From the NCBI GenBank assembly GCA_025457915.1, contig JALOTL010000002.1, positions 124,001-188,000 of the forward strand: DNA of 64,000 nt. Reading direction: 5' to 3'. Both the position numbers and the translations under genes were made by a program. The stretch is from Spirochaetota bacterium (lineage in GTDB: Bacteria; Spirochaetota; UBA4802; UBA5550). Shown in pieces: positions 15,707 through 23,890 of this stretch (positions within the stretch are counted from its first letter, which is position 1; the number at the start of each line of letters is the position of its first letter). Below the pieces are notes generated by a model, which saw nothing but the letters and a program-made list of their open reading frames with translations, did not search any database and was not told the DNA's origin.

Positions 15707-18409
15707 ATGGATAAACAGAAAGTAATGGAAAAGCTTGATTCCCTCTTCAAAGAAGAACTTTGGGGCAGGATAGAGCCGAAAGATATAGGGATTTCCAAGT
15801 TCAAGATCCTTGATGATATTTTCAATACTATCGTATCAGAGGACCTTGTAAACGATACAATCGAAGTATGCAAAGCGCATCTGGCCGACCATAATCTGTC
15901 TATAACTGCAATATACCTGACCGGTCTTATAGGCTATCACAGGGACAGCATCGAAGAATCCATACAGCTCAGAAAGCTCATTGACGTATTCACCAACAGC
16001 CACAAGTGGGCCGTCGTCCAGCTGATAGCGGAAAAAATACTCGAGTACGGGGAAAACAGCTTCGCCCTCAGGGCGCTCGCCATCGCGCTTGAGAGGCTGG
16101 GAAGAAACAGGGAGGCCATACCGGTCCTTGAAGACCTTCTCAAGGTCGACAGGTTCGACGCCGACGTTGCCAAAAAGCTCGCCAACGCGATAATGGACGA
16201 TGATCCCCAGAAGAGCGTCCATTACATGAAGCTGTCGATCGAGGGCTTCATAAAGAACGAAAGATTCGACGAGGTCCCGGTCCTGTGGAACAAGCTGGTT
16301 TCGCTTTCATGGGACGATATAGTTTTTTTCGAGCGGATAGAAAGGCTGCTCGTTGAAGCCAAGCAGTCCGTGCTTGCGGCAAACCTTTTGAAGCAGCTCC
16401 TGAACAAGTACAGGGACCCTGAAAATCCGGACCAGACGATAATACTTCTGAAAAAGATCCTGGAATATACCCCCGATGACACGCATGCGAGGAGGGAGCT
16501 GATCAACTTCTACGGCTACAAATACAAGGACCACTCCCAGTTCGAACAGTTCATGAAGCTGTCCAGGCTGGCCAACTTCAAAGTCCCGGTGAAGCTTGCC
16601 ATACAGGATTTTGAAAAAAACATCGTGTTCGACAAGGACAACTATGTTTTTCACAATTCATGGAAGGTCGGCAGGATAATAGAACTCGACAGCGAGAGAA
16701 TAATCATAAAGTTCAGTGACAAGCCGGAGCACGGGATGTCGATCCAGATGGCTCTCCAGTCCCTGACGCCGGTTTCAATGGACCACATATACGTGATGGA
16801 TTTCGAGGATCCCGAAACCCTCAAATCGCTTTTCGAAGAGGATTTTATATCCTTCTTCGAAATACTCATCAAGTCGTATTCAGGCAGGATATCCCTCGCC
16901 GACATCAAGAGGGAAATAGTGCCAAAGTACCTGGAAGAAAAAAACTGGTCCAAATGGTGGAGCAGGGCCAGGACGATGATAAAAAAAGATTCCCGCTATG
17001 GCATATCCGACAAGAAAAAGGACATGTTCGTCATCAGGGACAAGCCGCTGACCTTCGCGGACGAGCTCCTGGGAAATTTCACGAAATCCGGTTCATTCGC
17101 CGAGAAGCTCGATATCGCCATTGAGTTTATAAACAATATAGACAGGACGGAGGGCGAATCGGTAGTCGGTTACTTCATAGACTATTTTTCCGAAGAGGCG
17201 AAGGGCGATTCCCCGACAAGGCAGTTGCTTTCGTTTTTCCTGCTGGACGACCTGTCGAGATACTCGGAATCAAGCAAGCTCAAACTCGATCCGATCAGGG
17301 AAAGGGTGATAGGTTTTATCGGGCAGAGTCAGGACCTTTCGATCATCTCGATGAAAATAAGTTCATATGATTATAAAAAGAACTTTGTGAACCTGATAGA
17401 AAAAACGAGGGAGGACTGGCCCGGCATAGTAAGCGGGTTTCTTTTCGAGACCCCCGTCAGGATCCACAAGTATATTCTCAACAGCCTCATCAGGGCGCAT
17501 TCATACAACGTGATAAACGGATTCATCGACAGGGTCATAACCGGGGCAAAGCAGTACCCGGAAATATTCATCTGGGTTTCGAGAAACATCTTCAACAAGA
17601 CATGGGACTACGACTGGCTCGATTATTCAAGGGAGACGCTGGCCGTGACCTATTTCAGGATGATGAATGAGCTCAAGAAGATCGAGCTGGAGGGAAACAG
17701 GCTCAAGAACCTGGCGATCGAGGTCCTCTTCGCCAACGAGGCTGCCGTTATAAGGGAAATCTGCATGCAGTTCGACAAGGAACTTCTTGGAAGGATATTC
17801 GACCTGTTCAGGAGCATCTCCTACATAGAGCAGTCACAGAGCGACAGGCTGCTTTCCATAATCAGGGAAAAATACCCGGAATTCCAGGCGCCCCAGGCCA
17901 CCGCCGATCTCGAATGGAAGGTGGACGTGGAAAAACACTACGTTTCCAAAGAGGGTTATGAGAAAATGAAGGCCGAGCTTGAAAGGCTGGTCAACGCGGA
18001 GATGGTCAAGGTGACCAGGGAGCTTTCGCTCGTTTCCGACGCGTCGGCCGATCAGCGTGAAAATGTCGAATACAACGCCCTTCTTGAAAAACAGTCGATA
18101 CTGGAGCTTTCCATATCAAAGCTCGACAATGAGATTAAGAAGGCCGTGGTGCTTGACGATTCCGTCATATCCACGGACGCGGTCAATATCGGAACCAGGG
18201 TCGTCCTGGAGGACATTTCCAACGGTGAGCTCCAGACATACACGATACTTGGCCCGTGGGACGCGGATTTCGAGAAAACAATACTTTCTTACCGCTCCCC
18301 GATAGCCGGAACCATTTTAGGGCACAGGCAGGGGGAAGAGGTGGATGTAAGGATAGAAGACGATATAAGGAAGTACCGGATCAAGTCCATCATGAAATAC
18401 AGCCAGTAG
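15707..18409 (+). CDS. Spirochaete-type helical-repeat/GreA fusion protein
   Basis: A 900-residue protein. About 730 residues of TPR-like and other helical repeats precede a C-terminal GreA/GreB transcript-cleavage domain. The GreA part runs from about 745 to 900. It begins YVSKEGYEKMKAELERLV, has the coiled-coil tip ADQRENVEYN that keeps the Asp and Glu needed for cleavage by RNA polymerase, and ends with the globular part (GTRVVLED, SPIAGTILGHRQGEEV). The family rescues backtracked RNA polymerase. The long N-terminal extension is characteristic of spirochaetes and its role is unknown. The gene is single, lying between the flaA terminator and the tRNA. Confidence 0.9.
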   Translation: MDKQKVMEKLDSLFKEELWGRIEPKDIGISKFKILDDIFNTIVSEDLVNDTIEVCKAHLADHNLSITAIYLTGLIGYHRDSIEESIQLRKLIDVFTNSHKWAVVQLIAEKILEYGENSFALRALAIALERLGRNREAIPVLEDLLKVDRFDADVAKKLANAIMDDDPQKSVHYMKLSIEGFIKNERFDEVPVLWNKLVSLSWDDIVFFERIERLLVEAKQSVLAANLLKQLLNKYRDPENPDQTIILLKKILEYTPDDTHARRELINFYGYKYKDHSQFEQFMKLSRLANFKVPVKLAIQDFEKNIVFDKDNYVFHNSWKVGRIIELDSERIIIKFSDKPEHGMSIQMALQSLTPVSMDHIYVMDFEDPETLKSLFEEDFISFFEILIKSYSGRISLADIKREIVPKYLEEKNWSKWWSRARTMIKKDSRYGISDKKKDMFVIRDKPLTFADELLGNFTKSGSFAEKLDIAIEFINNIDRTEGESVVGYFIDYFSEEAKGDSPTRQLLSFFLLDDLSRYSESSKLKLDPIRERVIGFIGQSQDLSIISMKISSYDYKKNFVNLIEKTREDWPGIVSGFLFETPVRIHKYILNSLIRAHSYNVINGFIDRVITGAKQYPEIFIWVSRNIFNKTWDYDWLDYSRETLAVTYFRMMNELKKIELEGNRLKNLAIEVLFANEAAVIREICMQFDKELLGRIFDLFRSISYIEQSQSDRLLSIIREKYPEFQAPQATADLEWKVDVEKHYVSKEGYEKMKAELERLVNAEMVKVTRELSLVSDASADQRENVEYNALLEKQSILELSISKLDNEIKKAVVLDDSVISTDAVNIGTRVVLEDISNGELQTYTILGPWDADFEKTILSYRSPIAGTILGHRQGEEVDVRIEDDIRKYRIKSIMKYSQ

Positions 18410-18451
18410 CCGTGCATGCGGGCAAAGAAGACCGCGGGCTGAAAAAATTGT

Positions 18452-18478
18452 TTGACAAAAACCCTTTTTACTTAGAAT
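18452..18478 (+). promoter_or_regulatory. Promoter of tRNA-Leu
   Basis: TTGACA at 18452-18457 and TAGAAT at 18473-18478, separated by 15 bases, twelve bases before the mature tRNA. The spacing is short, but both boxes match well (6/6 and 5/6). Confidence 0.6.
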
Positions 18479-18489
18479 TGAACAATCAT

Positions 18490-18573
18490 GCCGCGATGGC
18501 GGAATTGGTAGACGCGCTAGGTTCAGGGTCTAGTAGGCGAACGCCTGTGAGGGTTCAAATCCCTCTCGCGGCA
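18490..18573 (+). tRNA. tRNA-Leu (anticodon CAG)
   Basis: An 84-base class II tRNA. The acceptor stem pairs GCCGCGA (18490-18496) with TCGCGGC (18566-18572), with discriminator A at 18573. The D-loop holds TTGGTAGA. The anticodon loop TTCAGGG gives CAG, reading CUG leucine codons. There is a long variable arm with GGCG/CGCC pairing and a T-arm GAGGGTTCAAATCCCTC. CCA is not encoded. Confidence 0.96.
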
Positions 18574-18614
18574 AAATAAACAACTTCAATTCAATTTTAA
18601 TTCAAAATTCCACG

Positions 18615-18648
18615 GCCCGTTCGTAAAATTTTATGAACGGGCTTTTTT
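18615..18648 (+). terminator. Intrinsic terminator after tRNA-Leu
   Basis: Stem GCCCGTTC / GAACGGGC (18615-18622, 18635-18642), extended inward by a few weaker pairs, followed by six T's. Confidence 0.9.
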
Positions 18649-18728
18649 ATGTCTGAAATTCATCAGCCGGCCCTCTGGTTCCATCATTAATGTGAAATGC
18701 ATAAATTATAATTCATGAGGTGTAAGCT

Positions 18729-19586
18729 ATGATATTTCGCCACTTCGAAACAATTTTCATCTTGCTCCTTGCGGCGGGATGTTCATATCCGGACAGGCTG
18801 CATCCCGGGTCCTATCTTCCCTTCGCGGGGCTTTGCGGGATAGAGATAATCCTGCCCCAATCGAGGATTTTTGAGAGCCAGGGCGTCAGGGCCGAGCTGT
18901 ACCTTATATTTTCCAGCGGGGAAAAAATGTTATGCCCCGCCGACGCGGTTTCATGGGGGAGTACCGATGAGTCGATTTTACTGGTGGATGACAGGGGCGG
19001 CGTAAGGGCGGTATCTCACGGCAGAGCTGCTGTCTTGGCGCATTATTCCGGTTTTTCCGCAGGCGCGGACGTGGACGTCTGGAGGGTGCCTGATTATTCA
19101 AGGATCATGATCACGGAGGTTTTTTATGATCCGCCCGGAGCCGATGACGGCAGGGAATTCATCGAGATATCGAACAGGAATGATTTTTCCTGCGACCTGT
19201 CAAACCATGCAATCGTCGACGGGTCAAACGCAAGCGAACCGTTCCTGTTCCCGGATGGATTCATTATCGGTCAGGATCAAACAGTGGTCATAGCGTCATC
19301 TGATAGCGGTTTTTTTGAACAATTCGGGTTCCTCCCTGATCTTTCAGGCTTAAAATTCATGCTGAACAATAACGGCGAGGCGGTTTTTTTTAAAAAACCC
19401 GATGGTTCAACGATTGACCGTGTTTACATAAGGGGCGGTACTGCCGATTGTCCGCCACCCCCGGAATGGGGGTCCGTCTCCCAGCCCTTTTCCGCCCAGG
19501 GAAACTCCGTTCGGAGGAAGGGGGGCTTTAATAATGGAACATTCGAGGACTGGATATCCGGACCGCCCAATCCCGGCGCATTTTAG
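18729..19586 (+). CDS. Lipoprotein with Ig-like and lamin-tail (LTD) domains
   Basis: The signal peptide ends in the lipobox LLAAGC. Residues about 40-115 look like a BIG2-type Ig fold (VSWGSTDESILLVDDRGGVRAVSHGRAAVLA). Residues about 120-270 form a lamin-tail domain, seen in ITEVFYDPPGADDGREFIEISN, DLSNHAIVDG and GQDQTVVIASS. In bacteria LTD domains occur in secreted or surface-attached proteins, often with nucleases or phosphatases, but no such partner domain is present here. The protein probably sits on the outer membrane. A ribosome site GAGGTG precedes ATG 18729. The gene stands alone. Confidence 0.8.
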   Translation: MIFRHFETIFILLLAAGCSYPDRLHPGSYLPFAGLCGIEIILPQSRIFESQGVRAELYLIFSSGEKMLCPADAVSWGSTDESILLVDDRGGVRAVSHGRAAVLAHYSGFSAGADVDVWRVPDYSRIMITEVFYDPPGADDGREFIEISNRNDFSCDLSNHAIVDGSNASEPFLFPDGFIIGQDQTVVIASSDSGFFEQFGFLPDLSGLKFMLNNNGEAVFFKKPDGSTIDRVYIRGGTADCPPPPEWGSVSQPFSAQGNSVRRKGGFNNGTFEDWISGPPNPGAF

Positions 19587-19691
19587 ACCCTCGCCGATGA
19601 TCCGTAGAAAGAGACATAATTTTTTTTATGCAGAAATAAACCGATCCTGCCGATAGATAACTTAAATAAAGTTCCATCATCGGAGGTCGAT

Positions 19692-20120
19692 ATGAACAGG
19701 GCCGTTGCCAATAACAAAGAGATCAGTCCGAGGGAAGAGCTGATATCTTACATAAGAGAGAGGGTGAGCCACCTTACAAACAATGAAACTTTCAAGACAC
19801 TTGATCTTGGCGGATTGTCCGTATCGGACGGCTCCAGGGGTTACATGGGTGGAATGAATACTTTCAGGATATACAACATATTTCTGGACGAGAACGGCAG
19901 TCTCTGCAGCGATTTATCAATGAACGGAGATGAGGATGTTTTTTTCGGCAGGAACATCGAGGACATTTATCTGGATGACCTGGAAAAAATACTGAACAAA
20001 TTATACAGCGGTGAATGGGAATTCCTGGAAAACCGCGAGGATACTGGAGAAAAAAAAGGCGGAGATATATCATTCATCAAACATCTTGCGGGCATAAGAC
20101 TTTTCAAGCGGAGCGCGTGA
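19692..20120 (+). CDS. Hypothetical cytoplasmic protein
   Basis: A 142-residue soluble protein with no signal peptide, no membrane segment and no recognised family. The centre (about residues 45-100) alternates strand-like and acidic turn segments (GGLSVSDGSRGYMGG, FLDENGSLCSDLSMN). The C-terminus is helical and basic. A strong ribosome site (CGGAGG) lies six bases before ATG 19692, and codon use resembles the neighbours, so it is likely a real gene. Nothing in the sequence indicates its function. Confidence 0.65.
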   Translation: MNRAVANNKEISPREELISYIRERVSHLTNNETFKTLDLGGLSVSDGSRGYMGGMNTFRIYNIFLDENGSLCSDLSMNGDEDVFFGRNIEDIYLDDLEKILNKLYSGEWEFLENREDTGEKKGGDISFIKHLAGIRLFKRSA

Positions 20121-20329
20121 TATAAAGATCAATTCAGTCTGCGATTGCATTTAAGAGAGCCTTTTTCAGCAATTTACCGCCGATTCAATATTTATCTCGG
20201 ATAATTTATAATATCCGGCCATGCATGGGACCTTACTTAAACAAAAGGCTTGACATGGCGTTGTTTTTTATGTAATTTATGCCTTTAAGGCAAAAAAGCC
20301 GATATTTTTATTTTCTTGGGGGTTCGAAC

Positions 20330-20866
20330 ATGTTTAAGAAGGGTTTGATAATTGGTTTCGCTGCTGTCATAGCCATGACTATAGCCGCATATGCGATTCA
20401 GGTTGGAGGAGTTCTGCCTAATGTAAAAATAAAGAACACTTCCAAGGCTGACGCATGGATACCTGGTATTGGATCCAAGGTTGTGACAATATTCTACAAT
20501 GACGTCGACGTCAAGGACGTCAACGACGCGCTTTCAAACGCGATAAAGGCTAAAAATTATCCAAAGGCGAAATATCTCGGTGTTGGAATAGCAAACTGCA
20601 AAGATGCTCCATTCAAACCGGACTATTTCATAACAAATGCAGCTGACAGCAAACAGAAGCAGTTTCCTGATTCCGTTATTCTTCTCGATTACGACCTCTC
20701 TATTAAAAACGCTTGGGCTCTTCCCGAGACGAACGAGGTCAGCTGGGTCATCGTTGTCGGCAGGGACAAGAAGATCAAGTTTATGAAGGGTGTTAAAAGC
20801 GCGGCCGAAAGCCAGTCTCTCATCAATGTAATAACACCGATTATCGAGGCTGAACTGAAGAAATAA
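20330..20866 (+). CDS. Exported thioredoxin-fold-like protein without a CXXC site
   Basis: A 178-residue protein with a signal peptide (about residues 1-22). The mature part suggests a thioredoxin-type fold similar to YtfJ or redoxin proteins. It shows SKVVTIFYNDVDVKDVNDAL, a helix, DSVILLDYDLSIKNAWALP, and VSWVIVVGRDKKIKFMKGVKS, where the last corresponds to the cis-Pro/strand region. No CXXC is present, so disulfide chemistry is unlikely. The start ATG 20330 follows a GGGGG ribosome site; the open frame from 20279 is longer but unsupported. A TTGACA box lies at 20250-20255. A perfect terminator follows. The fold assignment is tentative. Confidence 0.6.
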   Translation: MFKKGLIIGFAAVIAMTIAAYAIQVGGVLPNVKIKNTSKADAWIPGIGSKVVTIFYNDVDVKDVNDALSNAIKAKNYPKAKYLGVGIANCKDAPFKPDYFITNAADSKQKQFPDSVILLDYDLSIKNAWALPETNEVSWVIVVGRDKKIKFMKGVKSAAESQSLINVITPIIEAELKK

Positions 20867-20902
20867 TACAGCCAATCGCTGAATATCTCGAAAGAACATC
20901 AT

Positions 20903-20942
20903 AAAGTAGGGTATCTTGTTTTCAGGATACCCTACTTTTTTA
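20903..20942 (+). terminator. Intrinsic terminator after the thioredoxin-like gene
   Basis: Perfect 13-bp stem AAAGTAGGGTATC / GATACCCTACTTT (20903-20915, 20926-20938) with a 10-base loop and a following T-run. Confidence 0.92.
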
Positions 20943-21067
20943 TTAAATGTTTTAATTTTCACAAAATTGAATAGTAATAAAAAAACAAGTATATTAATCT
21001 GTGGATAGATGACGCGATTGCCCTGTTTCCGGCGTCGGCAGTTTATTCTTTGAGTGTGAGGTGCCTT

Positions 21068-22264
21068 ATGATTAAGCCTAAGCATAAAAACGTGGGCATT
21101 CTTTTTTCCGGCGGACCGGCGCCCAGCGCCAATGCCGTTATTTCATCCGTTGCCCTAAATTTGATAGATAAAAACATCCCCGTCATCGGTATCATGAGAG
21201 GGTATGAATTCATACAGGACTTCAATAAGAACTATCCCAAGCTCAGAAAAGACGTGCACTATGGAATCATAACCCAGGAAATTACAAAGGCAAGAAACAG
21301 GAGCGGCGTGTTTCTCAGGACGTCCAGGGCCAATCCCGGAAAGGATATCAAGACGATGGAGGACCTGAATGATCCCATCAAGAACGCGAGGCTGAAAAAC
21401 ATTCTTGATGCCTTCGAGTCCCTCCAGATCGGCGCGCTCATCTCGGTAGGAGGCGATGACACGCTCAAAACCGCGAATTTTCTATGGCTGATGGGGTTTC
21501 CGGTGATACACATCCCGAAAACAATCGACAACGACTATTACGGAATTCCATGGACGTTCGGTTACTGGACGGCGGTGGACGTGGCGCAGAAAATTCTCCT
21601 GAACCTCAAGGCCGACGCCCAGGCCACCGACAGTTTTTTCATCGTGGAGCTGATGGGAAGGAAGGCCGGCTGGATAACATACGCCGCCGGTATTGCCGGC
21701 GAGGTCATACTCATGATTTCGAACGAGGACATCAGGGGAGATATCATCGATCTTGAAGGAATAGTCGAAAAGATTACCGAGGTCATAATAAGCAGGGAAA
21801 ACGACAAGAAGCCTTACGGGGTCATCGCCATATCGGAGGGTCTCGTCGACAAGCTGCCGCAGGAGATGAAGCCGAAGATAACCGACAGGCACGGCAACAT
21901 CATTTACAGCGAAGCGAAAATTTCCACGATGATCGCCGACCTGGTAAAGGAAAAATACAAGGAAAAGACTGGCCTTGGCATAAAGATAACCCCGAAGCAG
22001 ATCGGATATGAAATAAGATCGGCGCATCCGACCGCCTTCGACGTGGTCATGGGCTGCATGCTCGGCTACGGGGCTGCCAAATTTTACGAGGAAAACAATT
22101 TCGGTGTAATGGTTTCCGTCACGGATAATTTCGACGTTAAGACGGTGCCTTTCACGGACCTTATCGACAAGGAAACGATGCTCACCAGACTGAGGGACGT
22201 TCCAAGCGGAAGCGATTTTTTCACTCTGAAGGACAGGATGCAGTACCAGCATCTGTTTGAATAA
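21068..22264 (+). CDS. pfp: Phosphofructokinase, probably PPi-dependent
   Basis: Group of phosphofructokinases that phosphorylate fructose 6-phosphate, here most likely with pyrophosphate. The phosphate-donor loop reads GGPAPSANAV. The next motif is VGGDDTLKTA, where the second Asp replaces the Gly found in ATP enzymes. PKTIDNDYYG has the Lys typical of PPi enzymes. Sugar-phosphate motifs FGYWTAV and MGRKAGWIT are intact. The 398 residues fit the family. ATG 21068 is preferred to the upstream TTG 21050 because GAGGTG lies upstream at the right distance. The gene begins a two-gene unit with a small lipoprotein. PPi use would save ATP in a fermenting cell. Confidence 0.9.
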   Translation: MIKPKHKNVGILFSGGPAPSANAVISSVALNLIDKNIPVIGIMRGYEFIQDFNKNYPKLRKDVHYGIITQEITKARNRSGVFLRTSRANPGKDIKTMEDLNDPIKNARLKNILDAFESLQIGALISVGGDDTLKTANFLWLMGFPVIHIPKTIDNDYYGIPWTFGYWTAVDVAQKILLNLKADAQATDSFFIVELMGRKAGWITYAAGIAGEVILMISNEDIRGDIIDLEGIVEKITEVIISRENDKKPYGVIAISEGLVDKLPQEMKPKITDRHGNIIYSEAKISTMIADLVKEKYKEKTGLGIKITPKQIGYEIRSAHPTAFDVVMGCMLGYGAAKFYEENNFGVMVSVTDNFDVKTVPFTDLIDKETMLTRLRDVPSGSDFFTLKDRMQYQHLFE

Positions 22265-22279
22265 ACGGTCCGGCATGGC

Positions 22280-22732
22280 ATGAAAAAAATCATTTATACA
22301 GTCGCCGCGCTTCTTTTTTATGCGTCATGCTCCAAGCCGCTGCCGTCCGATGACGTAAGCGCGGTTTTTGACGGGCTTTCCAGGGTCAGGAATTTCAGCG
22401 AGGCCGGGAAATATTACACGAAGGATTCGATGGCGCTTGTCGAGGATTCGGTAAAAGGCGGTCTTCTGGATGAAAAGAGCAGGCTTCTTGCGCTCCCGTC
22501 TTTCGGTCCCGGGATCAAATGGAGCGAAATCTCCAAAAATGTCAGGGGCGACAGGGCGACGGTCAAAATAAGATACACGGAGCACCCGGTCGAAAACATG
22601 ACAGGATATGAAATGGTGCTGGAGCTGGTCAAGGAGGACGGCGGATGGAAGATAGACATTTCCGGATCGGGCGGCAAGGGCGGTAATAATAAAGGTCCCC
22701 GGGACTACATCGAAAACCTCAGGGTCCGTTAG
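22280..22732 (+). CDS. Small predicted lipoprotein, DUF4878-like
   Basis: A 150-residue lipoprotein with lipobox YASC (Cys17). The mature domain has the pattern of the NTF2-like/DUF4878 group: an opening helix VSAVFDGLSRVRNFSEAGKYY, then alternating strands ending ELVKEDGGWKIDIS. A protein of similar layout is encoded at 39067-39528. Function is unknown. It starts 15 bases after the phosphofructokinase stop and is likely cotranscribed. It converges on the TPR gene with a 4-base overlap. Confidence 0.65.
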   Translation: MKKIIYTVAALLFYASCSKPLPSDDVSAVFDGLSRVRNFSEAGKYYTKDSMALVEDSVKGGLLDEKSRLLALPSFGPGIKWSEISKNVRGDRATVKIRYTEHPVENMTGYEMVLELVKEDGGWKIDISGSGGKGGNNKGPRDYIENLRVR

Positions 22733-23277
22733 TGCATTGATATCCCGAGTTCAAGTATGATGTCCTTCATCAGGCTTTCGGCCTCCTCGCTTTCCGGGAA
22801 TTTTTTTACAAGCCTGGTGCATATCAACAGGGCCATGTAGAGGTATCCCATCTCCATGTAGAGGTTGATCAGGTTGAGATGTATCTCTTCGATATCGTCG
22901 TTAAGCTCAAGGGACCTGTTGTAGTGGAAAAGCGACTTGTCGTATTCCCCGATCTCCCAGTAGACCCCGGCAAGATTAGCATGGGTGATTGCATCTTCGG
23001 GATTGAGCCGGACGGACCTCTCGAGAACTTTTATTGACATATCGAGCCTTCCCAGCTCGCACAGGGAAATTCCGAGTCCGTTCAATATGTCCGCATCCGA
23101 GCTGTCGATTGAAGCTCCGATGCTGAACAGCTCGAAGGCCTCTTCGTATTTTCCCAGCTCGACGTATTCGTAACCGGTATCAATGAGCAAAGATGGATTT
23201 TTCCTGAATTCCGTCAGTTCATCCGGGTGTGATGTATTGTCCTTGATGTTTCCGTGTCTTCGTTTGTCGTTCATCAT
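22729..23277 (-). CDS. Tetratricopeptide-repeat protein
   Basis: A 182-residue soluble protein with about four TPR units from residue 30 to 170: PSLLIDTGYEYVELGKYEEAFELF, ADILNGLGISLCELGRLDMSIKVL, AITHANLAGVYWEIGEYDKSLFHY and EEIHLNLINLYMEMGYLYMALLI. No signal peptide or other domain is present. It probably acts as a protein-binding scaffold. The start is weakly supported by its ribosome site. It is transcribed away from the rnf operon. Confidence 0.85.
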   Translation of the reverse strand: MMNDKRRHGNIKDNTSHPDELTEFRKNPSLLIDTGYEYVELGKYEEAFELFSIGASIDSSDADILNGLGISLCELGRLDMSIKVLERSVRLNPEDAITHANLAGVYWEIGEYDKSLFHYNRSLELNDDIEEIHLNLINLYMEMGYLYMALLICTRLVKKFPESEEAESLMKDIILELGISMH

Positions 23278-23606
23278 AATGCTTGGTGATAACTTGATTG
23301 ATCCCGTTATGTTTTATTATGCGCAGTCCGGGATTCCATAATCCTTAATCAAGTTCATTTAAAAATAAGCTATTGCCGGAGTTGGATTATGTCAATAAAA
23401 AAATTCAGGCATCAATTCCCGGCGCATTTCAATGATGCCGCATAAAGGAAACAGGATATTTTTTATAACATATCCAACAATACGCGGTTATTATTGCCGC
23501 GGACCTGCAAAAATACACCTTTAAAAAATACTTGACTGATTTGGCAATTATATTTTATGTGCTTTGAGACAATATTTTAACACGCTAATACTGAAGGAGA
23601 TGGCCG
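23278..23606. other. Divergent intergenic region between the TPR gene and the rnf operon
   Basis: About 330 bases with no gene. A weak promoter for the rnf operon may be TTGACT at 23532-23537 with TTATGT at 23555-23560 (17-base spacer). A good ribosome site AAGGAGA precedes ATG 23607. Nothing else stands out. Confidence 0.45.
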
Positions 23607-23888
23607 ATGCCTAAAGAGAAGATTTTCTGCGCCAACTGCCAGAGTTGTATAGTAATAAGGCAATATGAATCCGAACCGGACAGATACGTTCTCAGGGTGA
23701 AATGTCTGAAGAAGAAATGGGTTAAAAGGTCCGGCGAGGAGAAGCTCTATAAATACTTTACCGTGGCACGAAGAATCATGGACGACTGCGAATATTATTT
23801 TGAATCGGGGGAACTCTTTCCATATATCAAAAACCTTCGAAAGGAACTCCCGATTAAAGACGAGATATATTCCACAAGGGATGCATAA
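23607..23888 (+). CDS. Cysteine-rich small protein heading the rnf operon
   Basis: A 93-residue cytoplasmic protein with CANCQSC near the N-terminus (Cys8, Cys11, Cys14), further cysteines at 33 and 61, and a basic middle. The cysteine spacing could bind zinc or an iron-sulfur cluster. It is not RnfB, which is larger and has many more cysteines. I recall similar conserved hypothetical proteins in spirochaetes, but this was not checked. Its stop is two bases before rnfC, so the two are cotranscribed and perhaps translationally coupled. Its position suggests a link with the Rnf complex (inference). Confidence 0.7.
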   Translation: MPKEKIFCANCQSCIVIRQYESEPDRYVLRVKCLKKKWVKRSGEEKLYKYFTVARRIMDDCEYYFESGELFPYIKNLRKELPIKDEIYSTRDA

Positions 23889-23890
23889 TC

